Below, piece after piece: positions 1 to 6,905 of a stretch of 64,000 bases of DNA. The notes beneath the pieces were generated by a model that saw nothing but the letters and a program-made list of their open reading frames with translations, searched no databases and was not told the origin of the DNA. The stretch is from Cellulophaga sp. RHA19 (GTDB taxonomy: Bacteria; Bacteroidota; Bacteroidia; Flavobacteriales; Flavobacteriaceae), in contig NZ_PHUL01000001.1 of assembly GCF_002813425.1 (NCBI RefSeq), positions 3,835,001-3,899,000 on the forward strand. Direction: 5' to 3'. The position numbers were made by a program, and so were the translations under genes. Each line of letters opens with the position of its first letter. The stretch's first letter is position 1.

Positions 1-1
1 A

Positions 2-319
2 CAAACACATATAGAGACATCTGGCGCATACACTTTAACAGGTATTTGGGACTGGATTTGCTTATCTCCTAAAAAAAATAAATTACCACAAGGTATTATT
101 TATGATAAGGCAGATGAGTTAAAAATGATAATTTACAATAAAAACGATTTTAAATTTGCTGAAGAACAAGCAGCTAAAGTAAATAAAGATTGTATTTTAT
201 ATTTACAACCAGAATGGAGTGTTAAAGATAAAATGACTCCGTTAATTGTAGACTTTGTAATGAAAAATCCGCAATGGAAAGTATCATTACAAACACACAA
301 GTATTTAAATATACCATAA
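2..319 (+). CDS. queE: 7-carboxy-7-deazaguanine synthase, C-terminal part (5' end outside window)
   Basis: QueE is a radical SAM enzyme that converts 6-carboxytetrahydropterin to 7-carboxy-7-deazaguanine in queuosine/preQ1 synthesis. Only the last ~105 codons are present; the frame is open from base 2 and carries HIETSG followed by a long stretch ending in VSLQTHKYLNIP, the usual QueE C-terminus. The radical SAM CxxxCxxC motif would lie upstream of the window. The ATG at 125 is internal, not the start. A strong bidirectional terminator follows 14 bases after the stop, so the gene ends a transcription unit. Identification is from family recognition of the C-terminal residues. Confidence 0.85.
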   Translation, partial: QTHIETSGAYTLTGIWDWICLSPKKNKLPQGIIYDKADELKMIIYNKNDFKFAEEQAAKVNKDCILYLQPEWSVKDKMTPLIVDFVMKNPQWKVSLQTHKYLNIP

Positions 320-332
320 AAACATAAAAAAG

Positions 333-361
333 AAGCTAGTATAAATTATACTAGCTTTTTT
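333..361. terminator. Bidirectional intrinsic terminator between queE and the esterase gene
   Basis: An 11-bp perfect stem, AAGCTAGTATA paired with TATACTAGCTT, with a 3-nt AAT loop. It is followed by a T run on the plus strand and preceded by an A-rich tract that gives a T-rich run on the minus strand. It lies between two convergent genes and can serve both. Confidence 0.85.
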
Positions 362-385
362 AGTTTATAGCTTTTGTATGCGTAG

Positions 386-1243
386 CTAATGCTGATGAAA
401 AGCTGCCGACACAAATTTTAAAACCTCTGGTAAAGACTCCCTCCAGTACGTCCAATTATGTGCCCCATCACGAACTCTGTATTCGTGTGGTATTTTCTTT
501 TTCATCATAGAAATATGAACTAAGCTATTGCCTTCAAACAAAAAATCTTCATCACCACAATCTATAAACCAACGCACAGATTTTACATCACTTAAAGGTA
601 TAGTATCTAATAAAGAAATAACCGAGTGTTTCTCAAAATACTTTCGCATTTTATCAATAGACTTATTTTCGCTTTCTGCAAAATCTTTTATTTTTACTGT
701 GTCTTGTGGCAACATACCTACAGAAGCACTAAGTGGACAAGCAGAAGAAAACAACTCTGGTCTATGCAAAGCATACATAAAAGTACCGCCGCCACCCATA
801 GATAGTCCAGATATAGCGCGGTATCTTTTTTCACCTTTAATTCTGTATTTACCCTCTACATAAGGCATTAACTCATTAAAAAAGAAATCTTCATAAAGCC
901 AATTATCAGTATTAAAATACCCACGTTTGCCTGTGTTAGCATCTGGCATTACAATAATCATTGGTGTTGCTTTACCTGCCTTAATGGCTTTGTCTGCTAT
1001 ATGTAAAACCTCTCCAAATTGAACCCATCCAGTATGGTCATCCCCTGCTCCGTGCAGTAAATACAACACAGGGTAATCTCTTTTAGAAGTTTCGTAATCT
1101 GGTGGAAGGTAAATAGAGAAGTTACGATCGCTTTTTAAAATTTCACTAGTAACTTTTAGGTTATCAAAAACCTTACCTGTTTGCGCTTTGGTTATAAAAC
1201 CAAACAACAAACAAAAGCAAATAGTAGGTATTAACTTTTTCAT
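386..1243 (-). CDS. Secreted esterase D/enterochelin-esterase-like alpha/beta hydrolase
   Basis: A 285-residue alpha/beta hydrolase of the esterase D (S-formylglutathione hydrolase/Fes-like) family, predicted to cleave ester bonds of acylated or sugar-linked substrates; the actual substrate is not predictable. Residues 1-20 form a signal peptide ending KAQ, so it is exported. The oxyanion segment LLHGAGDD is at 62-69, the nucleophile elbow GLSMG has Ser148, Asp231/233 lies in DCGDED and the catalytic His is His262 in GAHNWTYW. It is transcribed alone, with terminators on both sides. Family members act as feruloyl or acetyl-xylan esterases or siderophore esterases; no glycoside hydrolase neighbour here favours one of these. 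Confidence 0.8.
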   Translation of the reverse strand: MKKLIPTICFCLLFGFITKAQTGKVFDNLKVTSEILKSDRNFSIYLPPDYETSKRDYPVLYLLHGAGDDHTGWVQFGEVLHIADKAIKAGKATPMIIVMPDANTGKRGYFNTDNWLYEDFFFNELMPYVEGKYRIKGEKRYRAISGLSMGGGGTFMYALHRPELFSSACPLSASVGMLPQDTVKIKDFAESENKSIDKMRKYFEKHSVISLLDTIPLSDVKSVRWFIDCGDEDFLFEGNSLVHISMMKKKIPHEYRVRDGAHNWTYWRESLPEVLKFVSAAFHQH

Positions 1244-1280
1244 AAAACAATATTTAAGTAGGCTAATGCTTCTTAAATAT

Positions 1281-1310
1281 AAAAAATGTAGTCCTGTTTT
1301 GGACTACATT
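1281..1310 (-). terminator. Intrinsic terminator after the four-Cys membrane protein gene
   Basis: Stem AATGTAGTCC/GGACTACATT (10 bp) with a 6-nt loop, followed on the minus strand by a run of T. It separates the 1367-2041 gene from the downstream esterase gene. Confidence 0.8.
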
Positions 1311-1366
1311 CTCTTTAAAGCTTGTAATATATTGGTTAACCTACCAAGAAGTAACAAACATAAATT

Positions 1367-2041
1367 TTAAAATCTTTCTTTTTTTAGCGATACTAAATCT
1401 TCTTCCGTAACTACTCTAAAAGCAAATTTATATCCTTGAAAAGCAGCAAAACCATAAAATAAAATATCTATAGGACTAAATGATTCCGTCATTAATGAAA
1501 AAACTTCATCTAAGTTAAAAGCCGTTACTACATCTAAATAACCAACACTTGCGTAATCTGCCATAAAGCCTACAATACTAAAATAGTTTCCTAAAACACA
1601 GCTTAAGATTGCAATAATTGCACCTGTAAACCCAAAAATAGGATCTATTCCTTTACCAAAATAACGCATAGCAATACCAACTCCTGCCCCTATAGCTATT
1701 GCCATATACCCTATTTGATACCCGGTAACAACAGTAATTAAACCCCAAAGTAAAGCTCCCAAAAGACCAACTACCAAACCAGCGGTTAAAGCTAATTTAT
1801 AATTTTGATGCGTTCTTAATTTTTCTAATTCTTTTTCTGACACTGCAATAGTGGCTTCCTCCCCACCTATTTCTTCAGTTTTACTAAGACGTTCTTCTGC
1901 TTCTTCATCTAAATTAAAAGTACTACACTTTAAGTTAAAGTCTGCTTTTTGGTTAGTTAAACCGCATAGTAAACCTTCTTGCATATCTAATTTACGATTG
2001 GTGCATTTTTTACAAAATACAAGTTGTTCTTCTCTGGTCAT
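1367..2041 (-). CDS. Hypothetical membrane protein with N-terminal four-Cys motif
   Basis: A 224-residue protein of unknown function. The N-terminal ~45 residues carry four cysteines (C10xxC13, C26, C39), spaced like a small zinc-binding ribbon. A charged, Glu-rich linker with helical character (about 45-80) leads to about four hydrophobic segments, near 83-105, 110-128, 134-158 and 192-208. The N-terminal module is probably cytoplasmic and could bind a metal, nucleic acid or protein; none of this is shown directly. It is a single-gene unit with its own terminator. The leader just before the ATG contains short CAAAC/CAAAT repeats (2046-2068). Confidence 0.6.
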   Translation of the reverse strand: MTREEQLVFCKKCTNRKLDMQEGLLCGLTNQKADFNLKCSTFNLDEEAEERLSKTEEIGGEEATIAVSEKELEKLRTHQNYKLALTAGLVVGLLGALLWGLITVVTGYQIGYMAIAIGAGVGIAMRYFGKGIDPIFGFTGAIIAILSCVLGNYFSIVGFMADYASVGYLDVVTAFNLDEVFSLMTESFSPIDILFYGFAAFQGYKFAFRVVTEEDLVSLKKERF

Positions 2042-2045
2042 TGAG

Positions 2046-2068
2046 TTTTGGTTTGGTTTGATTTGATT
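2046..2068. repeat. Short TTTGG/TTTGA tandem repeats in leader
   Basis: Four to five imperfect pentamers (TTTGG, TTTGG, TTTGA, TTTGA on the plus strand) lie immediately upstream of the start of the 1367-2041 gene. The tract is short and may simply be low-complexity leader sequence. Confidence 0.5.
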
Positions 2069-2145
2069 TTAAAAATAGAAAAAATCTTACCAAAGAGACA
2101 AACAAAACTTAAAATACATAGGAATTTTCGTTAAACTAAAAAAAA

Positions 2146-2607
2146 TCACCCCTTAATAGCTATAAAAATGGGAACCTCTGCATTTTCTGGATTACTTGCT
2201 GCTTCACCATAAATTTCAAAGTCCGAAGTATATAAACGAGCTTCTTTTGCTTCCCAAATTTCTAACCACTTATTATACACTACGTTTTTAGACAAGTCTC
2301 CTTTTGCTATGCATTTTTTATAGGTTGATGCCTTAACAGTATGTGCTACCATACCATTTGGAACCTCATCTACACTAGCAACTTTACATCCTAAAATAGT
2401 ATCATACGGCTTTGTATAATCGCCCTCATAATTGGTATAAATTGAAAAAATTTCGGTACTTATTTTATTAGGAATTTTGTCTAAAATTTGCTCAGACATA
2501 AAAGTATTCCATAATACAACAATATCTTTTGCTGCTTGTGCATTTTCATTTGTAGTACGCACTTTAATACCTATTACATTAAAAGATGCTAGAGTTTCAG
2601 TTTTCAT
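2146..2607 (-). CDS. Stand-alone GyrI/AraC effector-binding domain protein
   Basis: A 153-residue single-domain protein matching the bacterial transcription-activator effector-binding fold (AraC_E_bind/GyrI-like, YdeE type). The start MKTETLASFNVIGIKVRTTNE and the central IYTNYEGDYTKPYDTILGCKV are characteristic. There is no DNA-binding domain, so it probably binds small ligands or a partner. It is the last gene of a minus-strand unit, 42 nt downstream of a WYL regulator gene. A ligand-responsive role with that regulator is inference. Confidence 0.75.
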   Translation of the reverse strand: MKTETLASFNVIGIKVRTTNENAQAAKDIVVLWNTFMSEQILDKIPNKISTEIFSIYTNYEGDYTKPYDTILGCKVASVDEVPNGMVAHTVKASTYKKCIAKGDLSKNVVYNKWLEIWEAKEARLYTSDFEIYGEAASNPENAEVPIFIAIKG

Positions 2608-2649
2608 AATTCTTATTTTATATTGATTTTCATCAAAAATAAACCAGCT

Positions 2650-3375
2650 CTATGTCATAGGTATGTCAGGGGTATTTTCCCATTTTTTTCTTTCAATGTC
2701 AAAATACTCTTGCAATGTAATTTTATGGGGCTCAAAAGAACTTGGCAACATTGCTAGTTGCTGAATACAATCTACCCTAAATGCTCTAAAATCTTCACGT
2801 AACCTACAAAAGGCTATTAATACCCAATTGTCATTGTTATGTATAAGCGCAAAAGGCTCTATTATTCTTGTAGTCTTATTACGTTCTAACGATAAATAAT
2901 CTATTTGTAATAACTTATAATTAGTTAACGCTATTTGCAACTGCATTAAATAGTTGCTTGTAATTTTTTGCTCTAAATTTGTTCTAATATCTATACGCTC
3001 TGTTAGTAAAGACGATTTATCTCTTTGAGAATATCTTAAAACCGATTTTATTTTTTCTACAGCACTACTATATTTTTCTACAAAGGAGATGTCTTTATTT
3101 CTACTAACAATTTGTTCTGCAGTAATTAATGCATTTGCCTCTTCCTCTGTAAACATAACAGGTGGCAACTTATAACCGTCTACTAAAGAATAGCCTTTAC
3201 CTTCTTCTGTATAAATAGGAATCCCAGATTGTTCTAAAGTTCGTATATCCCTATAAATAGTTCTAACACTAACTTTATGCTTGGCAGACAATTCTGTTGC
3301 TGTTACAACTTTTTTTGTTTGTAACTGCGTAACAATTGCTGTAAGTCTAACCAATCTAGGCTTCCCTTTTTCCAT
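2650..3375 (-). CDS. YafY-type HTH/WYL-domain transcriptional regulator
   Basis: A 241-residue regulator. The N-terminal DeoR-like winged helix (about 5-60) contains the recognition-like stretch HKVSVRTIYRDIRTLEQSG. A WYL-type ligand-sensing region follows (about 135-215, with IIEPFALIHNNDNWVLIAFC). Family members are mostly repressors or ligand-dependent activators of neighbouring genes. Its ATG directly abuts the stop of the upstream sulfurtransferase gene (TAA then ATG, zero spacing), so the two are translationally coupled. The palindrome at 4372-4383 upstream of the operon is a plausible operator. Confidence 0.85.
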   Translation of the reverse strand: MEKGKPRLVRLTAIVTQLQTKKVVTATELSAKHKVSVRTIYRDIRTLEQSGIPIYTEEGKGYSLVDGYKLPPVMFTEEEANALITAEQIVSRNKDISFVEKYSSAVEKIKSVLRYSQRDKSSLLTERIDIRTNLEQKITSNYLMQLQIALTNYKLLQIDYLSLERNKTTRIIEPFALIHNNDNWVLIAFCRLREDFRAFRVDCIQQLAMLPSSFEPHKITLQEYFDIERKKWENTPDIPMT

Positions 3376-4341
3376 TTACTCCTCTTCTTCTCTGCTTATC
3401 TCTTCATTATTCAAATCTTCATCATCATTTAATTTTCCTGCTTTATTAGCTTCTTCTTGATTAGTTTCACCTAAAACCTCATCTTTTGTTTCTGAGTCTT
3501 CTTCTTCTTCATCTGTTTCCTCTTTATACAACTGTACCCACTCTGTCCAAGAACCATCATATACAGATGTATCTTTAGTATCATCTACCAATTTACTTGC
3601 TAATAATATAACGCAAGCTGTTAAACCAGAACCACAACTAAAAACCAACGGTTTATCTTCTGCAAAAATTGGCTCTAAAATAACCTTTAATTCTTCTTTT
3701 GATTTAAATTTACCATCCTCTAAAACATCTGTAAAAGGAAGATTAACAGAACCTGGTATACTGCCACTAGCCAATTCTGCTCTAGGTTCAGGCTCTGTAC
3801 CATTAAACCTGCCTGCAGAGCGTGCATCTACAACCAAAGCAGTGGTGCTCTCTGTGTTTTCTTTAACCATTGAAAAATTTACAACAGCAAACTCTTTTTG
3901 ATTTGCTATAAAATTACCCAATGGCACCCTTTTTTTAGCTGTTTCTTCTGTTGGTAAACCTTGAGCTACCCACTCTGGCAAGCCACCATCTAAAACTGTT
4001 ACAGTATTATGACCAAATGTAGCAAACAACCACCAAACTCTTGGTGATGTGTACACACCTAAATTATCATACACTACAATTTTACTCGTTTTTTTTATGC
4101 CCAATTTACGTGCTTCTTCCTGAAACTGTTTTGCACTTGGTATTGTATTAGGAAAGTCACTAGATGCATCACTAAAATTAGCTTTAATATTAAATTTACG
4201 AGCTCCTTTTATTTGCAAATTTTCTAGGTCACTACTTAATCCTGATACGTTTGTAGCCGGACTAGCATCTAAAATTATAATGTTGGTTTCATCTACCAAT
4301 AAGGCTTCTAATTCTTTAGCCGAGATAAGGGGTGTTTTCAT
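3376..4341 (-). CDS. Thiosulfate/3-mercaptopyruvate sulfurtransferase with acidic C-terminal tail
   Basis: A 321-residue two-domain rhodanese. The N-terminal inactive rhodanese domain spans about 5-130 (YDNLGVYTSPRVWWLF, LDGGLPEW). The C-terminal catalytic domain spans about 150-271, with active-site Cys236 in CGSGLTAC, the loop type seen in mercaptopyruvate sulfurtransferases. It transfers sulfane sulfur to cyanide or a thiol acceptor and has no signal peptide, so it is cytoplasmic. Canonical enzymes end shortly after the SWTEW segment (264-268). Here about 50 more residues follow (272-321), roughly half Asp/Glu, which is unusual. First gene of an operon with the WYL regulator and effector-binding protein genes. 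Confidence 0.85.
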   Translation of the reverse strand: MKTPLISAKELEALLVDETNIIILDASPATNVSGLSSDLENLQIKGARKFNIKANFSDASSDFPNTIPSAKQFQEEARKLGIKKTSKIVVYDNLGVYTSPRVWWLFATFGHNTVTVLDGGLPEWVAQGLPTEETAKKRVPLGNFIANQKEFAVVNFSMVKENTESTTALVVDARSAGRFNGTEPEPRAELASGSIPGSVNLPFTDVLEDGKFKSKEELKVILEPIFAEDKPLVFSCGSGLTACVILLASKLVDDTKDTSVYDGSWTEWVQLYKEETDEEEEDSETKDEVLGETNQEEANKAGKLNDDEDLNNEEISREEEE

Positions 4342-4371
4342 TTTTATATATTTATGCGGCCTTAAAATTAC

Positions 4372-4383
4372 CCAATTAATTGG
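4372..4383. promoter_or_regulatory. 12-bp perfect palindrome upstream of the sulfurtransferase operon
   Basis: CCAATTAATTGG is a perfect 12-bp dyad ending about 30 nt upstream of the sulfurtransferase ATG, next to a promoter-like TAATTTTA on the minus strand (4363-4370). It could be the operator of the WYL regulator encoded in this operon; that link is inference from position. Confidence 0.4.
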
Positions 4384-4410
4384 TTGGTTTGGCGCTAACT
4401 TATTAACATA

Positions 4411-4442
4411 AAAAAAACCATTACACAGAATGCAATGGTTTT
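4411..4442 (-). terminator. Intrinsic terminator after folD
   Basis: Stem AAAACCATT/AATGGTTTT with an 11-nt loop, followed on the minus strand by a run of T. It ends the ffh-folD unit. Confidence 0.75.
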
Positions 4443-4494
4443 ATATAATTACTAAGAATAGCTAAATTTATTAAGCTAAAATTCTATTTTATTT

Positions 4495-5382
4495 TTATCT
4501 ATTAGCGTTTCTATGACGTTCTCTTGCTAGTAACGTATTTTTTAACAACATAGCAATTGTCATTGGTCCAACACCACCAGGAACAGGTGTTATAAAAGAG
4601 GCTTTTTTACTTACGTTTTCAAAATCTACATCACCAGTAATATAATATCCTTTTGGTTTTGTTTCGTCTACTACACGTGTAATACCAACATCTATAACTA
4701 CAGCATCATCTTTTACCATTTCTGCCTTTAAAAAATTAGGCACTCCTAATGCAGAGATAACAATATCTGCCTGAGAAATAATTTGTGTAATATTTTTTGT
4801 TGCACTATGCGTTAAGGTTACCGTAGAATTTCCTGGCCAACCTTTACGCCCCATTAAAATACTCATTGGTCTACCAACAATATGACTACGACCTATAACT
4901 ACAGTATGTTTTCCTTTAGTATCTACTTTGTAACGCTCTAACAACTCTAAAATACCAAATGGAGTTGCTGGTATAAATGTACTCATATCTAAAGCCATTT
5001 TACCAAAGTTAGTAGGGTGAAAACCATCTACATCCTTGTCTGGATCTACCGCTAAAAGTACTTTTTGTGTATCAATTTGTGGTGGTAAAGGTAACTGTAC
5101 TATAAAGCCATCAATTTCATCATCTTGGTTAAGCTCTTCAATTTTACGAAGCAATTCTATTTCACTAGTTGTACTTGGCATTTGCACCAAAGTAGACTCA
5201 AAACCAACACGCTCACAAGAACGTACTTTACTACCAACATACGTTAAGCTAGCCCCATCACTACCAACAATAATTGCTGCTAGGTGTGGTACTTTTTCTC
5301 CACGCTCTCTCATTTTGGTTACCTCAACGGTAATTTCCTCTTTAATTTGGTTTGATACTTTTTTCCCGTCTAGTAATTCCAT
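4495..5382 (-). CDS. folD: Bifunctional methylenetetrahydrofolate dehydrogenase/cyclohydrolase
   Basis: FolD interconverts 5,10-methylene-, 5,10-methenyl- and 10-formyl-tetrahydrofolate with NADP, feeding purine and formyl-Met-tRNA synthesis in the cytoplasm. The 295-residue length is normal. The N-terminal catalytic domain holds the YVGSK segment with the catalytic Lys and the FIVQLPLP stretch. The NADP-binding domain shows VIGRSHIVGRPMSILM, and the C-terminus carries TPVPGGVGPMTIAML. It lies 49 nt downstream of ffh on the same strand, probably in one transcript, and is followed by an intrinsic terminator. Confidence 0.97.
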   Translation of the reverse strand: MELLDGKKVSNQIKEEITVEVTKMRERGEKVPHLAAIIVGSDGASLTYVGSKVRSCERVGFESTLVQMPSTTSEIELLRKIEELNQDDEIDGFIVQLPLPPQIDTQKVLLAVDPDKDVDGFHPTNFGKMALDMSTFIPATPFGILELLERYKVDTKGKHTVVIGRSHIVGRPMSILMGRKGWPGNSTVTLTHSATKNITQIISQADIVISALGVPNFLKAEMVKDDAVVIDVGITRVVDETKPKGYYITGDVDFENVSKKASFITPVPGGVGPMTIAMLLKNTLLARERHRNANR

Positions 5383-5431
5383 TATCAGATTGTTAGTTTG
5401 ATGGTTTTATATTGAAAATATTTTTATTTAA

Positions 5432-6772
5432 TTATGGGCGCATTCCTTTCATACCACCCATCATTTGCATCATTTTTTTGCCGCCACCGCCTTGCATCAT
5501 CTTCATCATTTTACTCATCTGGTCAAACTGCTTTAGTAATTGGTTTACTTCTTGCACAGTTCTACCACTACCTTTTGCTATTCTCTTTTTACGACTAGCA
5601 TTAAGCATTGTTGGAGTTTCTCTCTCCACAGGAGTCATAGAATGTATAATTGCTTCTACGTGTTTAAACGCATCATCATCTATATCCATACCTTTTAATG
5701 CTTTACCAGCACCAGGTATCATACCCATTAAATCTTTAAGGCTACCCATTTTCTTAATTTGCTGAATTTGCTTTAAGAAATCATCGAACCCAAATTTATT
5801 TTTGGCAATCTTCTTTTGTATTTTACGGGCTTCTTCCTCATCAAACTGCTCTTGAGCACGTTCTACTAAAGACACAACATCTCCCATACCTAGGATACGT
5901 TCTGCCATACGAGAAGGATGAAAAACGTCTATTGCATCCATTTTTTCACCTGTACCAATAAATTTAATTGGTTTAGTTACTACAGATTTAATAGATATTG
6001 CTGCACCACCACGAGTATCACCATCTAATTTTGTCAGTATTACACCATCAAAATTTAAAACATCATTAAAGGCTTTTGCAGTGTTAACAGCATCTTGCCC
6101 AGTCATAGAATCTACAACAAATAATGTCTCTTGTGGTTTAATTGCTTTGTGTACGTTAGCAATCTCGGTCATCATTTCTTCATCTACAGCTAAACGACCA
6201 GCGGTATCTATAATAACCACATTATGTCCGTTTGCTTTTGCGTGTGCTATACCAGCCTCTGCAATTGCAACAGGATTTGTGTTTCCACGATCTGAAAATA
6301 CATCTACCCCTATTTGCTCACCAACTACATGTAACTGGTCTATAGCCGCAGGACGATAAACATCACAAGCTACCAATAGTGGATTTTTAGTTTTTTTGGT
6401 TTTTAAATAATTTGCAAGTTTACCAGAAAAAGTTGTTTTACCAGAACCTTGCAAACCAGACATTAATATTATAGATGGTGTACCAGAAAGGTTTATACCT
6501 TCTGCGTCGCCCCCCATAAGCTCTGTAAGCTCATCTTTTACCAACTTAACCATTAACTGGCCAGGCTGTAATGTTGTTAGTACATTTTGACCTAGTGCTT
6601 TTTCCTTTACTCTATTTGTAAATTCTTTTGCAATTTTAAAGTTAACATCGGCGTCTAATAAAGCCCTACGAACTTCTTTTAAAGTTTCGGCAACATTAAT
6701 TTCTGTTATTTGTCCGTGTCCTTTTAAGACGTGGAACGCTTTATCTAACTTTTCACTTAAATTATTGAACAT
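5432..6772 (-). CDS. ffh: Signal recognition particle protein Ffh
   Basis: Ffh binds signal sequences of nascent membrane proteins and, with 4.5S RNA and FtsY, delivers ribosomes to SecYEG. It has 446 residues in the N-G-M order: N domain (about 1-90), GTPase domain with P-loop GLQGSGKTT, DTAGRL and TKLDGD, then a Met-rich M domain (from about 300) with the RNA-binding stretch including SGRTVQEVNQLLKQF. The tail is exceptionally Met/Gly-rich (MSKMMKMMQGGGGKKMMQMM). A TAAATTTG -7-like element lies 24 nt upstream of the ATG. Confidence 0.97.
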   Translation of the reverse strand: MFNNLSEKLDKAFHVLKGHGQITEINVAETLKEVRRALLDADVNFKIAKEFTNRVKEKALGQNVLTTLQPGQLMVKLVKDELTELMGGDAEGINLSGTPSIILMSGLQGSGKTTFSGKLANYLKTKKTKNPLLVACDVYRPAAIDQLHVVGEQIGVDVFSDRGNTNPVAIAEAGIAHAKANGHNVVIIDTAGRLAVDEEMMTEIANVHKAIKPQETLFVVDSMTGQDAVNTAKAFNDVLNFDGVILTKLDGDTRGGAAISIKSVVTKPIKFIGTGEKMDAIDVFHPSRMAERILGMGDVVSLVERAQEQFDEEEARKIQKKIAKNKFGFDDFLKQIQQIKKMGSLKDLMGMIPGAGKALKGMDIDDDAFKHVEAIIHSMTPVERETPTMLNASRKKRIAKGSGRTVQEVNQLLKQFDQMSKMMKMMQGGGGKKMMQMMGGMKGMRP

Positions 6773-6795
6773 AAGTCTACTTTTTTCTGGAATTG

Positions 6796-6803
6796 CAAAT
6801 TTA
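6796..6803 (-). promoter_or_regulatory. Candidate -7 box of the ffh promoter
   Basis: TAAATTTG on the minus strand matches the Bacteroidota TAnnTTTG element and sits 24 nt before the ffh start. No clear -33 TTTG is at the expected distance, so this is a half-site call. Confidence 0.35.
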
Positions 6804-6850
6804 ATAATTACATTGGGAAGTGTGTGGTTTAAGCCAAAAAATATAGTATA

Positions 6851-6882
6851 AAAAAAGGGCTACTTAAAAAAAGTAGCCCTTT
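6851..6882 (-). terminator. Intrinsic terminator after the surface lipoprotein gene
   Basis: Stem AAAGGGCTACTT/AAGTAGCCCTTT (12 bp) with a 5-nt loop and a T run on the minus strand, 24 nt after the lipoprotein stop codon. Confidence 0.85.
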
Positions 6883-6905
6883 AGCATAATTATTATGTAC
6901 TATTA

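Noticed and set aside
528-863. Open frame antisense to the secreted esterase
   Set aside because: It mirrors a clear alpha/beta hydrolase gene and has no recognisable protein features; a shadow frame.
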